37,786 bases of DNA, taken from NCBI GenBank assembly GCA_022496185.1, contig WTXG01000317.1:1-37786 (forward strand). Reading direction: 5' to 3'. The notes under the pieces were generated by a model. The model did no database searches, was not told where the DNA came from, and saw only the letters and a program-made list of their open reading frames with translations. Both the position numbers and the translations under genes were made by a program. This document shows positions 1-11,290 of this stretch, one piece after another (positions within the stretch are counted from its first letter, which is position 1; each line of letters begins with the position of its first letter). The DNA comes from Multifurca ochricompacta. Lineage: Eukaryota; Basidiomycota; Agaricomycetes; Russulales; Russulaceae.

Positions 1-478
1 AAGGCGAAGGCCGCGTGGTAGTCGCAGTAGTGAATGAGGAGAGAGAGTGAGCGTGCACCGGATTTGGAGGGCCGTGAGCAGTATTAGAACTGCCTCAACC
101 ACGTGATTTAGCTGGCTGATGTCATCCTTATACTACACCTAACCCTACACTATCCCCCAACCACTGTAAACGTGGCCGTGGGTTGGGGCGAGGTGGGGTA
201 GGGTTTGCAAGTATATGCGTATATGCGTATGCGTATATGATATTGGTGCGTTGATGTATATATGCTGATTGTTGTGATTGTAACCATATGACCTCCTCAG
301 TCGCTTCGATCACTCTAGCCGTCCAGCATTACTAACGTTCCTCGTCTTCATCGCCGAACTCGAGACCGAGAGACTCGGCTTCGGTGAGAAAAGTACGCCT
401 CTTTGTGTTGCGGCACGCTACTTTCCCTTATATTAGCTAGTTATAGTGTGTTAAGTCAAGCGCAATCCAATCCAAAGT
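1..478. other. Upstream region of acetoacetyl-CoA synthetase gene
   Basis: No gene is supported here. The stretch is the presumed promoter and 5' UTR of the synthetase that starts at 479. It contains an A/T-rich alternating stretch near 208-270 (repeated ATGCGTAT-type units) but no clear TATA box close to the start codon. The window edge may cut a gene lying further left; nothing in the first 120 bases is recognisably coding. Confidence 0.5.
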
Positions 479-3215
479 ATGACCCTTGACGCCTTCGCCA
501 ACTCTCGACTCTTGTCGAAACCCGCAGCACCCCAGCGCACCAGAGTTGAGGCACTCCGGCGCCTCATTAACCGCAAGCATGGGCTACACCTCAGTCAGTA
601 CTCTCATTCAACTCAAAGTACAAAACCTTAGCGATTCACAGAGGATTTTTTTGACTTGCACGAGTACTCCGTAACTAATTACACGTTCTGGGTTGACTTG
701 TGGGAATACTTGGGCATCATATCCTCAGTGCTTCCAAGCAAGGTGCGTTCTCGTTCCACGAAGCTCCACGCCGCATACACACATTATCATATACTATAGA
801 TTCTGGAAGAAGGTTATATAAAGGAAGTTCCTCGCTGGTTCCCAGGTGCTCGCTTGAACTATGCAGAGAACCTACTCTGGCGCGCCGACGACGCAATCGC
901 GATAACTGAGGGCAACGAAAGCGGGAATATCACTTCTTACTCCTTCCGCGAATTGAGAGAGCAAGTGCGCAGATTAGCTGTTGCACTCAAGGTGCATGGT
1001 CTCCAACCGGGGGACAGAGTCGCAGGTTCGGCCCCTCCCCGTCATAATGTTTGCGTCCTGATCGGCCTCACGTGCCATAGCCATCATTGCCAATAAAACA
1101 ACATCTGTCGCCATTGCTTTGGCTTCGGCGAGCCTTGGGGGAGTCTTTACGAGTACAGCAACCGACATGGGAGTGAAGGTGCCCTCATTCAGAATTAATC
1201 ATGGACTCTGTCAGTTCAACTACGCTGGCAGGGCATTTTAGACCGATATCAACAAGTGTTACCCAAATTCATCTTCTCTGAAACTGAGGTGGTATATGCT
1301 GGAAAGACCGTCAATCTGGTCCCCAAAGTTTCGGAGGTTGTACAAGATCTCTCTTCCAAGGGTCTCGAGCATGTCATACTGCTTCCCAGCATTAAGACCG
1401 GCCAAGAAGTCTCTCAGGAAGTTATTAAGCGCATTCAGCTGAGGTCAGCCCTCACAACTCCCAACGTGATGCCAGCTTAGTGCCTACCCTCAGCACAACC
1501 CTATCTGCATTCCTAGCGTCAGATGACGGCCGCCCATTGACCTTTGAACAATTACCTTTCGAACATCCGCTGTTCATACTCTATTCGTCCGGAACTACCG
1601 GCCCGCCGAAGTGCATTGTCCACTCTGGAGGGGTATGCGTCTCGGACACACTCTAGTTTTCCATATCCTCAAACAACCTTCAGGGAGTGCTCATTCAGAC
1701 AAAGAAGGAGCTGGCAGTCAATATCGACCTAGGAATTGATGACACGTATTTCCAATATACCACGGTATGTCCTTTGTTCTTGTGTTCTTGCGTTCATCAA
1801 CCATTTATTTTTTTGTGGACGTCAGACAGCCTGGATGATGTGGCCTTACATGCTTGCCGGATTGGCATGTGGATCTCGGGTCATCTTGTACGATGGGTCA
1901 CCGTTTTACCCGGATGTCAAGACTTACCTAAAATTCATTGATCAACAGAAGTACGTGTCACTTCTACTCATAATGCTACTCCAACTCATCTACATTCCCC
2001 AGCGTTACAGTTCTTGGTACGAGCCCTCGATTCCTTTCTGAAGTTCAAGGCCGCGGGATTCTCCCACGCCGTACGTCCTCCGGCCCACTTTCATTACTCT
2101 GGTGATCTAACTACTTCCAGGAGACATTGGAAAATTTGAGGCGATTCGTACTGTCACGTCAACGGGCGCTGTACTCACTGCCCCGCAGTTTGAGTGGGCG
2201 AAGAGCGCTTTCAACGATCAAGCGACTGTCTATTCAGGCTCTGGCGGCACAGACATCTGCGGGGCATGTACGCGTTCTTTTATTTCTCATGTTCGTTCTT
2301 CAAGTAACACGAGTATGCAGTCGTATTTTCAATTTCTACTCACCCTGTCTATGCAGGCGAGATACAGGGAAAGGTGCTCGGTATGGCTGTCGGTGTCTTC
2401 GACGAGGAAGGGAAAGACATCTCAGAAAGTGGTCTAGCGGGTGAGCTCGTCTGCACACGACCGCATCCATCTATCCCTGTATTCTTCTGGGGAGATGACA
2501 AGCATGGGAGCAAGTTCCTCAAGGCGTACTACGATACATATCCTGGGGTATGGCGCCAGGGTGACTTCATCGCTATGAACCCGCGCACAAAGGGGTACAT
2601 CATCTACGGCCGCAGGTTCGCACCTCTCCATCCCTACACCTTTTCCGTGTATATATTTGTGTTAACTCAGACCCTTTTATTGACAGCGACGGCGTATTGA
2701 ATCCCTCGGGTGTGCGTTTTGGATCGGGCGAGATTTATGGTGTCCTCGAGCGGTCCGAGTTCTCTGCGCGCATCGACGACGCGATTTGCGTCGGTCAGCG
2801 CCGGCCTCAGGACAAGGATGAGCGCGTGTTGCTCTTCATAAAAATGCGCGCCGGTTACAAGCTCGATCAGCCCTTCGAGCGGGCCATCTGCTCCGCGATC
2901 AAGGATGCTCTCAGCGCGCGACACGTGCCAGCTTATGTCTTTGAGGTCAAGGATATCCCAGTCAGTGTCTTTTCTTTCATTCTCTTGGCTTACAGGGAGA
3001 GATTTATCTATGTCTGTGATGTGACGCGCCCCCAGTACACTGTCAATGGCAAGAAAATCGAGATCGCTGTAAAGAAGATCGTCTCGGGTGTTCAAGTCGT
3101 GCCAAGTGCGACGGTGGCCAACCCAGAATCATTAGGGTATTATTATCAATACCAGGACATAGAGAAATTCGCGCAACCGCCGTTGAGGAGCAAGGGCAAA
3201 GATGCGAAGTTGTAA
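479..3215 (+). CDS. AACS: Acetoacetyl-CoA synthetase (acetoacetate-CoA ligase), 13 exons
   Basis: Activates acetoacetate to acetoacetyl-CoA with ATP, in the cytosol; a member of the ANL acyl-CoA synthetase superfamily. Exons I infer: 479-593, 642-742, 800-1025, 1081-1178, 1232-1443, 1494-1632, 1684-1764, 1826-1950, 2003-2070, 2121-2267, 2321-2615, 2687-2960, 3036-3215. They sum to 2061 nt (686 residues), the usual family length, with every splice phase consistent and no in-frame stop. Visible motifs: [15 protein letters not shown] near the N-terminus; the ATP-binding loop SSGTTGPPK at about residues 281-289; [10 protein letters not shown] near 429-438; YGRSDG near 533-538; and YTVNGKK near 628-634, which carries the C-terminal lysine expected to act in adenylation. 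Introns are 48-75 nt. Apparent stops in the raw frames all fall in introns. The ATG at 479 is the first in frame and gives a complete N-terminal domain. Confidence 0.93.
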
Positions 3216-4022
3216 AATATCATGGTGTCTTGGATGCTGCTGAATGTATGGGTTGACTTACTCACCGATACTTCTGTAAAGTTGTTTGCGATCCCTTCTG
3301 GATGACGCAAGTATCAAGGCATTCTCACTTATCGAATTTCCTCTGGGCCCTCAGTTGTGGTTCAAACAAACGGGTCTTTACCATTTCAGCATCTCAGCTC
3401 ATAAAAAAAAAAAAGGGGGAAGAGGGAGGTGATATCCCGGTCGGTCACGAGATATAAAACGGAATGAAGATTCTAAAAAGAAAAAACTAAATGCTGAAAG
3501 ATACATAACACGCAGACCACGACTGAATTTTGGTGTTGAACTCGAGGGATGACCATCGCATCTGAGCAGTGATTAGAGCGCCAGGATAAATGGGGAAATG
3601 AGGAGGGGGATAGGATACTTATCAAGTTAAAGAAATTTTTTTTTTAGGCGAGAGCTAGAGTAAAGTGGATGAAGACTTGGATTGACTCTGAGGGGATGGG
3701 TCCAGAATATAATATAATATTGTCTGTCTCCAGGGCTAAGTTTCTTCATGTCATGCTGGTTTCTGATTCACACTTCACGACATGACCATGACAAATGTGT
3801 TGAGCCGGGAACGGATCAGGGTAGGCCGGACCGGATCAAAGGTGACCGGTGTTGCCGGTGGAAAGCGGACTCAAGTGGACATTGTAATAATATACTTACT
3901 GACACTTATCGTACACAGCGGTAGTTTCGACCATTCATAACTGAATTATCATGCCACCCGCTTAGGTAGCGCTTATCTTACCTCAGCTGCGTTTCTACAA
4001 ACATCACAGTACAGGAACATCT
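3216..4022. other. Intergenic region downstream of AACS
   Basis: No gene seen. Contains A-rich tracts (3403-3414, 3477-3486), a T9 run near 3637 and short AT repeats near 3710. It probably includes the 3' UTR and polyadenylation region of the synthetase, although no canonical AATAAA lies close to the stop codon. It ends where the dispersed repeat arm begins. Confidence 0.5.
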
Positions 4023-4563
4023 CCTGAATTAGAGCACTTATGATCTAGTTCCGTATAATATTTTTTATCAGTACATTTGCATTCCGGGCCGCATGCCTGT
4101 CCTTTCCTTACTCCAGTTTCACTACCTCCCCGTCTTAATTGCCAGGTTTTTACCTCCCCGTCTACATCATCTCCGTCTTTATTGCCTGGCATCATCTTAC
4201 CTTATCTTCTTTCAACCCTAATTCACCCTCTTTCTACTTCATAACTAGGTCTCTCTGCAAGTATATTAAAGTACATACAATGCTTGTAGTAGACCAGCCA
4301 GTGAGCCAACAGAAGCAGAAATTAAATGGCATTTATCTCCCTTTCTCTATTTTTATTTTGTGTGCTAAAGAACTTTTTGGCAACATCAAGCACAAAGGTC
4401 AAACGGAATCAACAAGCAGCTATTTCCTCGAGTTCAAGCACGATACGTTTACATTCGATCTCGTTATCTTAAAAGGGCGCGCTCTCTTCCTCTCTTCTCT
4501 GTCTCTCTCACTATCCAGGGAATACTTTGCCTCGCACTCACTGCGGATCGGATCCGTACACTG
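4023..4563 (+). repeat. Dispersed repeat, arm A (same orientation as arm C)
   Basis: About 540 bp that align almost base for base with 12632-13171. Both begin CCTGAATTAGAGCACTTATG, and both end near the CTCACTGCGGAT...GGATCC motif. The arm is an inverted partner of 5545-5795. It lacks the outermost ~70 bp found on arms C and D, so it is either truncated or marks the core of the family. One long frame stays open here and in arm C, but it lacks a convenient ATG and resembles no protein I know. I treat the arm as non-coding repeat, probably a non-autonomous element. Confidence 0.8.
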
Positions 4564-5544
4564 TATAACATTATCTAATTTTCCGACGCCCGGTGGACAC
4601 ACTCGCTCAGGCCCCGTTCCCGAGATGAACACATGCTCTTGGTTACTCTTCATTCAAGCAAGCATGATGTGAAGCCATGAAAGCACAAAATCTAATTAAG
4701 CCGATCAAGAGCATTCTGACATCATAGTAGCCAAATGCGACCCTGGAGTTATCGCGGAGTGCTTAGAGCATCTGAATTATGCAACAAACACCTCTGCAAA
4801 GCAGGGGTTCACATCCTTGCCTGAAACCTGGCGCATAAGAGGTGTGGCCAACATAAGTGATCACAACCTGGGGGGGATGCGTCAGATACAGATAGCAGTG
4901 CGACGGGAAAGACGACGCCAATGAGTCGGACAATCACGAAGACAACCCAGCGGGCAGAAAACTACCACAGGAATAAGACAAAAATGGGTTTCTTTTTTTT
5001 CTTTTTTTGGTGGTAGACAAGAGAGAAAGCCAAGGCTGAGGAGCCCAACCCACACTTCCCCTCTCCTGGGTGAATATGGGGTTGTTATACGAATACAAAG
5101 ATTCAAGGAGCGGCGCGGAACCTTATAGTACATACAAAAGGCAATGTGAGATGTGGATAGAAGGAAAGAGCGAGATTACTCTTTATTTCATCTGAAGATA
5201 AGGATAAAGCATCTTCCTATGGAACGGAACCCTCTATGCAACCCATTCGAGATCCTGGCATCCTGCAGGCACAGCAAGGGGCAGTTTTAAGGTGACATGT
5301 ACATGTGATGAGGAGTTTCGAGCAATAGCGAATGACTGTGTAGAATGAGACAAGATAAATGGGGGCAGGGCCGAACGAGGAAATTATGTGGTCATAGAAA
5401 AAAAGTGATGAAGGCTGTGAAGTAAAGAATGTCATGATATCAATAGTACTAGGCCACGTTGGGCATTAGTCACTCACTATAGCCGTCGGAAGGTGTCTGT
5501 TATAACTGGGCTTATCAAGCATGATTTTTCATTTCCCTTCCCAC
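4564..5544. other. Spacer between repeat arms A and B
   Basis: No gene is supported. It bears no visible similarity to the 270-bp spacer of the other copy (13172-13441), so A and B may be two independent insertions instead of one element. Contains a T-rich tract near 4990-5007. Short open frames on both strands have no recognisable content. Confidence 0.45.
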
Positions 5545-5795
5545 ATCCAATCCGCGGTGAGTGCGAAGCAAAGCGCGTTCCCGAACAGAGGCAGGGGTGA
5601 TGTGAAAAAAGAAGGAAGAGGAGCCCTGGTTGGACTTGAGAGTTTGTCGTGCTTGCTTGAACTTTGCGGATACGCTGCTTGCTGGTTCCGTCTGAGCTTG
5701 TGCTTGACATCGTCAAGAAGTTGCTTAGCACTAAGAGAAAAGAAGAAAGTGATACAGAGAGAGAATGGCCATTTAATTCCACTTCTACTCTGTCA
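5545..5795 (-). repeat. Dispersed repeat, arm B (inverted, truncated and diverged)
   Basis: Starts ATCCAATCCGCGGTGAGTGC, the reverse complement of the inner end of arms A and C, and follows the inner half of arm D (13450-13690) with many substitutions. Similarity fades near 5795, so about half the arm is missing. It is more diverged than the A/C pair, which suggests an older insertion or faster decay. Confidence 0.65.
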
Positions 5796-7021
5796 TGTTC
5801 CACACCCTTCTCGGCCTCAGTCTTACACGGCAGCGTCCTCAACGCTGAAAACTATTATCACGACGTCACCTTTGACAGAGTTTGCAAGGGTTCTAGGAGA
5901 GGAGACGTCATCAGTTTCAGTTTGTATTTAAGCTAGTAGTACAGAGCTCAGGACTGGAGAGTCTGAGCTCTGTACTGAATGCCTTAAGTACATTATCTAT
6001 CCTGTTGCTGAAACCTTCGCGAGTTCGAACGAAGGTGACGTCGGTCTGAGTCTGCGCGTTAAGGAAGCTGCCTGGCTATGTCATGAAGAGTGAAGAAAGA
6101 ATCGAGAAGAGTGAAGAACGTAGTAGAAAGAAAAAGTTATTATCTTCTTCGCAGTACAACCAAGTCACCTGACCGTTACAGGCTTAAGGCAATGTAAGAG
6201 ACCCAGTTGAAGGAATGTTATGAAGCAACAGGGGATGAATGACAAGTGTAAGGAATGATTCTTTATTCCTGCCCCTGTACCACATTCATTGTACTACTTA
6301 GGGTCTTACAACCTGGTCTGCAACCGCCCTACCCTGGGAGCAGATTTACAATACCAAAAAACATGTCGAAGCCCTCCTGGGCTTCCCACAAGAGTCGCGT
6401 GCAGCCTTCAAGCCGTATACGACGAGACGATCTCTGAAGCCGGGATAGGCCTAGTGGGGGAGCCAGGTACTGAGGACCGTTGAGACTTGTACCTTACAGT
6501 GCGCTCTCCTTTGGTTTTTACACGGGGTCACACCCCACCGCCATCATGTTCCATCTTAGTAGTTACTAGTGTACCTGTCTAGTAGCCGCGCAATTTGGGC
6601 GACGCCCTGCAAGCGCATAATAAAGTCGATTCTAAAATAAATAAATAAATGTGTGTAAGGAATGAATAACTGAGTGTAAATCGCTAAGTAAATTGCTTGT
6701 ACCATGCGTCAATCGCATTTGTACCGTATCGAGTCTGTCCGAAACTAAAGCCGAATGAGTGTCACAAATTTTAATGGTCAAGAGTTAGACAGAGAGCAAA
6801 CGGGTCGGTAACGACCGGAGATCGTGATTTATCTCAACCAAGAGCAATGCCAAACCCTTCGAGTCATCGGACGAAGTCCGCAATGAGAGTGTCGAGGAGA
6901 CTAGGGGGTGTGACCTCACAAACTTACTCCAGCAGCCAGGAGACCACAATCAGGTCAACGGTCACATCAGATATAGCCTCAACCCAACGACGGTGGTAAT
7001 TAATGTCTTCCGGTCCAGTGG
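5796..7021. other. Gene-free stretch with one strong hairpin
   Basis: No coding region is supported. It holds the inverted repeat at 5938-5976 (separate entry), an (AAAT)-like stretch near 6636-6651, and assorted short open frames without content. Some of it may be the upstream part of the decayed gene that follows. Confidence 0.4.
5938..5976. repeat. Perfect 14-bp inverted repeat (hairpin)
   Basis: AGTACAGAGCTCAG at 5938-5951 is exactly complementary to CTGAGCTCTGTACT at 5963-5976. A further GACT/AGTC pairing, interrupted by one bulge, leaves a loop of about four bases. Both strands could fold. It lies outside any gene; it could be a footprint or end of a small element, or a regulatory hairpin. 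Function unknown. Confidence 0.75.
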
Positions 7022-7834
7022 TTGCCACAAGGCACAACTGAAGCTGCCCGCAGGGTTATGAGTCAAGCAGGAGAGAATCCTGTTCACTGCCTTGTGGAGA
7101 ATTTTGACCTGTATTGTGTTTATCGTGGCCAGCGTTGGGAGCTGGTTGCCACATCTATCGCCATGCGGGCCCGTGATGCGGGTGTGCCAGCGACGGGAAA
7201 GAGATGGGTGTTTGTCAATGACTTTATGAAGGCTTTTTGCTTCCAACCTCGGCATATGATGTATTGAAAATAGGTCTTCCAACCTTTTCCTGTTCCAACG
7301 AGGACAAGCCATTCGGAATGGCGTTCGGGGACTACTGTCTATGGTTCAACCATGTGATCAAGGTCAGAAGCTCTGACAAGATCGGCATCAACTCCATGAT
7401 TTTATTCATCAACAACCAACGTGGTGTCGACATCGTCCTTCCTGTCTGATTGGAGAATGAGGGGGGTTTTCTTCACACACAACGACAGCGATTCTTATCC
7501 AGGTCAAGAACGACAAGGCCTTTCAGTGTAATATCAATAGCTATCTGTTCGACGATGCGGAACCATTTCACGTCGGGCTATTCCTCGCAGGCCACACACC
7601 TCTTCCGGTTATCCAAGCGGTCTTCATGCTAGCCTCCTCCGAAGCTGGGGTGTTGATTCCAGTTGCGCCGCAGCGAAAAAACCACTATGACCCATTGACT
7701 TACTACAATATGTGGTGTGGGGAGTATCGGGCGACAGGTTCGAGGACATTGACAGGGATTTGCACTGGTACCAGAATTTTTTGCAGTGTGATGTTCAGCC
7801 TCCTAAAACATATGAATTTAAGGTAGATTGAGGA
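7022..7834 (+). pseudogene. Decayed or error-broken copy of a TE-associated basidiomycete protein
   Basis: Three frames carry pieces of one protein in order. 7022-7233 has RQ/QRWELVATSIAMRARDA and TGKRWVFVNDFMKAF. 7237-7440 has LPTSAYDVL, then WFNHVIKV and NNQRGVDIVLP. 7488-7730 has AILIQVKND, then PLPVIQAVFMLASSEAGV and NMWCGEY. A last piece, DRDLHWYQNFLQCDV, runs to a stop near 7834. From memory this order matches a protein found in many copies in mushroom genomes, often near transposons; its role is unknown. Breaks occur at the T5 run 7234-7238, CC at 7441-7442, around 7455-7480 (several, including a stop) and GGG at 7729-7731. Most are mended by a single base. The N-terminus is missing or unrecognised. 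Confidence 0.6.
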
Positions 7835-8841
7835 CAAGCTAATGAGTGATGATGTCAAGAATGTGAAAGGAAACCGAAGCCGAAAGTTGCTGGCGCTGGC
7901 GGATTGAAAGGAGCTATTAATTGGAAGGATTAAGACCACACTATCATAATGACGACGACGACTGACTGGGCGTGAAGAAGACCAAATCAAACTGTAGATT
8001 TCAATTTTTTTTTTGCAGTTCGAAATATTGATGTAGAAAGGGTAGAAAGGGGTTTCGGTGCACAGACGATCCGATAGCAGTGGATAAGGGTCTAAAACTG
8101 TATAATAATAAATAATAAATACAGTTTTTGTCGAGACGGGCCGGTAGTGACCGACACAGGGACTTGATCTGATCGATGATGATAAGATGATCTGAAAATA
8201 GCAAGTATTTAATTATCTTATCTTTATTTATTTAACTATTTACAGCTGCGCTCAACGGTTAAAGGGACTCTGTTTGATAGAATTTGGCCAGTTAAACTGA
8301 AGTTAGTATTCATTTGGTTGACCATAGTTAGCTAACTCGTCATAAATAGCTTATCCACTACCATAAAATAGCCAATAGATATGGATCGAACACCCCAACC
8401 CGTCAATAGTCCCATGATCACACACTTGTTTGTATATCTGAGTCCTTCAACTCGGAGTCGAGTTGAAGCGATCATGATGGGAGACTTCCGTCTTTTAAGC
8501 AAGCTGGCATGAAGGATATGGAAGGGGCCGTGAACTTGAGGGACCCTCTGAAAGTTTGTGGTCACTAAAGTTCAAGTATGGCCTTCAGCCTGGACCTGAA
8601 CCTACCCCTGCTACCTTTCTGGCCCGGAGAAGGGTCAACGAGGTAGAGGCGGAACACCGGAGTGCATGTACTACCAAGTAGTAGGGTTAGCCTATCTTAC
8701 ACCATTACGACCATCTCTCTAACTTTCAATCATGGTCATCCTCGTAATGATGCACGACGCACACAATCTCAACCCTCACTTTGTCGAAGGTTAGCATCTT
8801 TCACCACCTTACGATACGAACAACAACTCTCATGCGACTCT
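7835..8841. other. Intergenic region upstream of pseudokinase-like gene
   Basis: No gene seen. A/T-rich with runs such as T9 near 8005 and ATAATAAATAATAAATA near 8103-8119. The frame of the downstream gene stays open back to an ATG at 8662, so a 60-residue N-terminal extension cannot be excluded. The rest is probably promoter and UTR. Confidence 0.45.
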
Positions 8842-10047
8842 ATGGAGTCAGCACCTCGACTCACACCTCGGATTAAGTCCTCGCCTCCGGAAAGAAAAAT
8901 AGAGTCGATGCCTCCTAACTTGGAAGAGTTCATTCCTGAAGATCGCCTTCCCTACTATATTGACGTCTACGACAATGATAATGGCCCGGGATCAAAGATT
9001 TCACGTCTCGTCCTCCCTGAGAGACCGGTCTACAGACATTTCGGTCTTTCGGGTCTGAATCTGGAAACCTGGACAAAGTTCCTCGAACGGAACCCTGTAA
9101 GGTTCGTACGACGCTTTCCTTGGCCATCCCCCGCTTCAATCTTCGACTTCGACAAAGGTACGCGCATATATTTCCGTCTCGTCGTCTATATCCATATCCG
9201 TTGACGCAGGCGCAAATGGTAATGACCCGAAGTCCACTTCAGGTTATCCAAAAATAGGACAGATTGACCTCCGCAACCACGAGTATCTTGGCTCGGGAAA
9301 CCACTCCTATGTTGCCCTTGCACCCCTCACGCTTCCCTCTACCACGGACGCGCCACCCGTGCACGGTGCGGTCGCCGTCAAACTAGCATTGTTTGATGAG
9401 GGAGAGCTACTCATGAACGAGGCCAAGATCTACTGCGCTTTTCCGCGCGAGCTGCAGGAGGACCGCGGTTTCGATCTGCCTTCGGTCGTTCCCAAGTCTT
9501 ATGGGTACTACCAAGCCTCTCATGGCGCATTCGAGAGTCAATCCCTCGTCGGAGAATTCACCAACTATGAGCGGAAGGAAATTTGCAAGGTACTTCAACA
9601 TGTCAGCACATTCTTACTGATCGAACACTGCGGTGTGCAAATCGACCCGCTAGTCGGGAAAGAACAGTGCGTTTGATTTCCCCCCCCCGACGAGAAACAG
9701 ACAGCGTCTTCAATTCGGAAAGAAACAACCAAACAAACTGGTCTGAAATCGTCATTGAAATTTAAAAAAACAGGGAACCAGTATTATCGCTCTTCAAGCG
9801 TCTACATGAGGCCAACTTCGTTCAGGGCTCACCTTCCCCACGCAATGTCGTCGTGCAGCCTGGCCCGCTCACAGTCCCGAAGGGAGAACGCTCTCTGCAC
9901 AAGCCATCGTACCGGATCCTCGACTTTGGGCGTGGATTATCCGCCGACTTTGGCATTGGCCGCAAGCACCCCGAATTCCTGGCAGAGAGGAAGGAGGCCG
10001 AGATGAAATGGGCCCAAGAACGGCTAAGCCTCAATGAGTATTTTTAA
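8842..10047 (+). CDS. Compact protein-kinase-like (pseudokinase) protein, basidiomycete family
   Basis: Exons 8842-9157, 9210-9666 and 9774-10047 (introns 52 and 107 nt, phases consistent) give 348 residues. Kinase-like landmarks: a glycine-rich loop YLGSGNHSYV at about 131-140, VAVK with the ATP-anchoring lysine near 163, NEAKIY with a candidate helix-C glutamate near 176, a hinge-like LLIEHCG, and ILDFGRG with the DFG aspartate near 308. The catalytic loop reads FVQGSPSPRN (273-282): the catalytic aspartate is serine and the adjacent lysine is serine, while the metal-binding asparagine remains. Only about 38 residues follow DFG, so the APE motif and most of the C-lobe are absent. I recall related proteins in other mushrooms. 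The role is unknown; a nucleotide-binding pseudokinase is the inference. A start at 8662 is possible. Confidence 0.75.
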
Positions 10048-10796
10048 TAAAATTTCTCGGGCTAGAATTCTCAAATGAGAAAGACATCGGCAGTGAGGTG
10101 GTGATAGTAGGCGACCTATGAAATCTGCGTTACAAAGGACAGGACCTTTTTTTTGTTCCATTCCGTTGATAGAAGAATAGGCCACAAAGTTGTACCATAA
10201 TTGTAGCTGTATTTTGATAGTGCGTTCCATTCACAACTGACTTGGACTTGGGGAGGGACTCTGGTAGGAAATCGGGTGTGATTTTTCAAGCCCCCTAAGA
10301 ACACCAAATGTCCTCATGCTTGCTCTAGCTTCTTCCTTCCAAAGTGTTCGGGGCGGGGAAGTGTTTATATCTGAGCGCCTGTTACGTCCAATGCTAACTA
10401 ATCAGACACATAAAAAAAAAATCAATTCTATTACGCGCTTCAGGGCCTTGCCCAAGTCGTGCGGCTACTAGTCAGGTACAACTTGGTAGCTACTATGCAT
10501 GAACGAACGTAGTGGAGAGTGTAAAAAAACCCACATGGAAAAGAAAGGAAGAGTGGAAAGGGTAGAGCCAGGGGGGAGGAATTGCCGGGTTGCAGAGATG
10601 ACTGTTTTCTTTAAAAAATGGATTTATTACATGCCTTGGCCGTTTTCCTTGGTCGCCGAGCCTCGGAGCGCGGTGCAGCGAGTGCGGCACACTCCTAGTA
10701 GTGATTTTTGCCTGGATATAAGGAATTTCCCACATTGTGTTGTTCTTGAAGTGGTGTTGAGTATGAGATCTTCATTGGAAGTGAAGCAGACAGCAT
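10048..10796. other. Intergenic region, no gene seen
   Basis: Between the pseudokinase-like gene and the inverted kinase duplication. Contains short homopolymers (T8 near 10148, A9 near 10411). Open frames on either strand at 10493-10843 have no recognisable features. Confidence 0.45.
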
Positions 10797-11290
10797 TTAT
10801 CACCCTCAATGTCGATGACCACATTATCAGGCTTCAGGTCTAGATGTTTATGCAGAAATGCAACTCCCTCCAAGAATTGAATCTCCAATGGCTCCACTGA
10901 CCAGACTAGGGGCAACAATAAGTATACAACAAGTGGCATCCTCCAAGGCAGAGCTATCACATTTCCTGTTTCTTCCTATTCTGATGTCAATAACCCCATG
11001 AAGCTCAATTGCATAATTTGATCACACTGATGGACCACAAGATCTCAAGCTTATTCAAGTCATCATTGAGGAGCTTGAAAATAACCTGTGGGTCATCAGG
11101 TGAACTCACCATGTGCACTGTTGAATTGAGCTGACAAGCCAAGTGGTGAGCTGCAAGTGAGGAAGAACAAAAGAGAAATGATGAAAAAAAGTGCACTTGA
11201 ATAGCAACCAGGCAGTTATTTTCCTGGGTAAGCCTGTATCCAGCAGCCTGAAGAGTTTCCCTCATGGATCGAGCTTCAAAAATGTCTTCA
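10797..11290 (-). pseudogene. Protein-kinase fragment, left arm of inverted duplication
   Basis: On the minus strand this arm is the reverse-complement counterpart of 11686-12157. It encodes pieces such as EARSMRETLQAAGYRLTQENN, SPDDPQVIF, LEILW and QFLEGVAFLHKH, then LDLKPDNVVID. It stops just after the catalytic-loop motif and lacks the rest of the kinase C-lobe. It keeps about 22 bp (encoding roughly AAGYRLT) that the right arm has lost, and a short insert near 10985-11005 that the right arm lacks. Frame breaks and stops between pieces make it non-functional as a kinase. Confidence 0.75.

Noticed and set aside
1026..2320. Apparent stops and frame changes in the acetoacetyl-CoA synthetase, suggesting a pseudogene
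   Set aside because: Every one falls in a 50-61 nt GT-AG intron whose removal restores family sequence with matching phase; the sum of exons is 2061 nt.
2268..2356. An 89-nt intron in AACS ending at 2356
   Set aside because: Ending the intron at 2320 restores [17 protein letters not shown], which matches the expected segment after SGGTDICG.
4139..4672. Long open frame in repeat arm A, also open in arm C (12747-13190)
   Set aside because: No ATG near the start, Ser/Leu/Phe-rich content from CT-rich DNA and no resemblance to any protein. Shared openness follows from recent common descent of the two arms.
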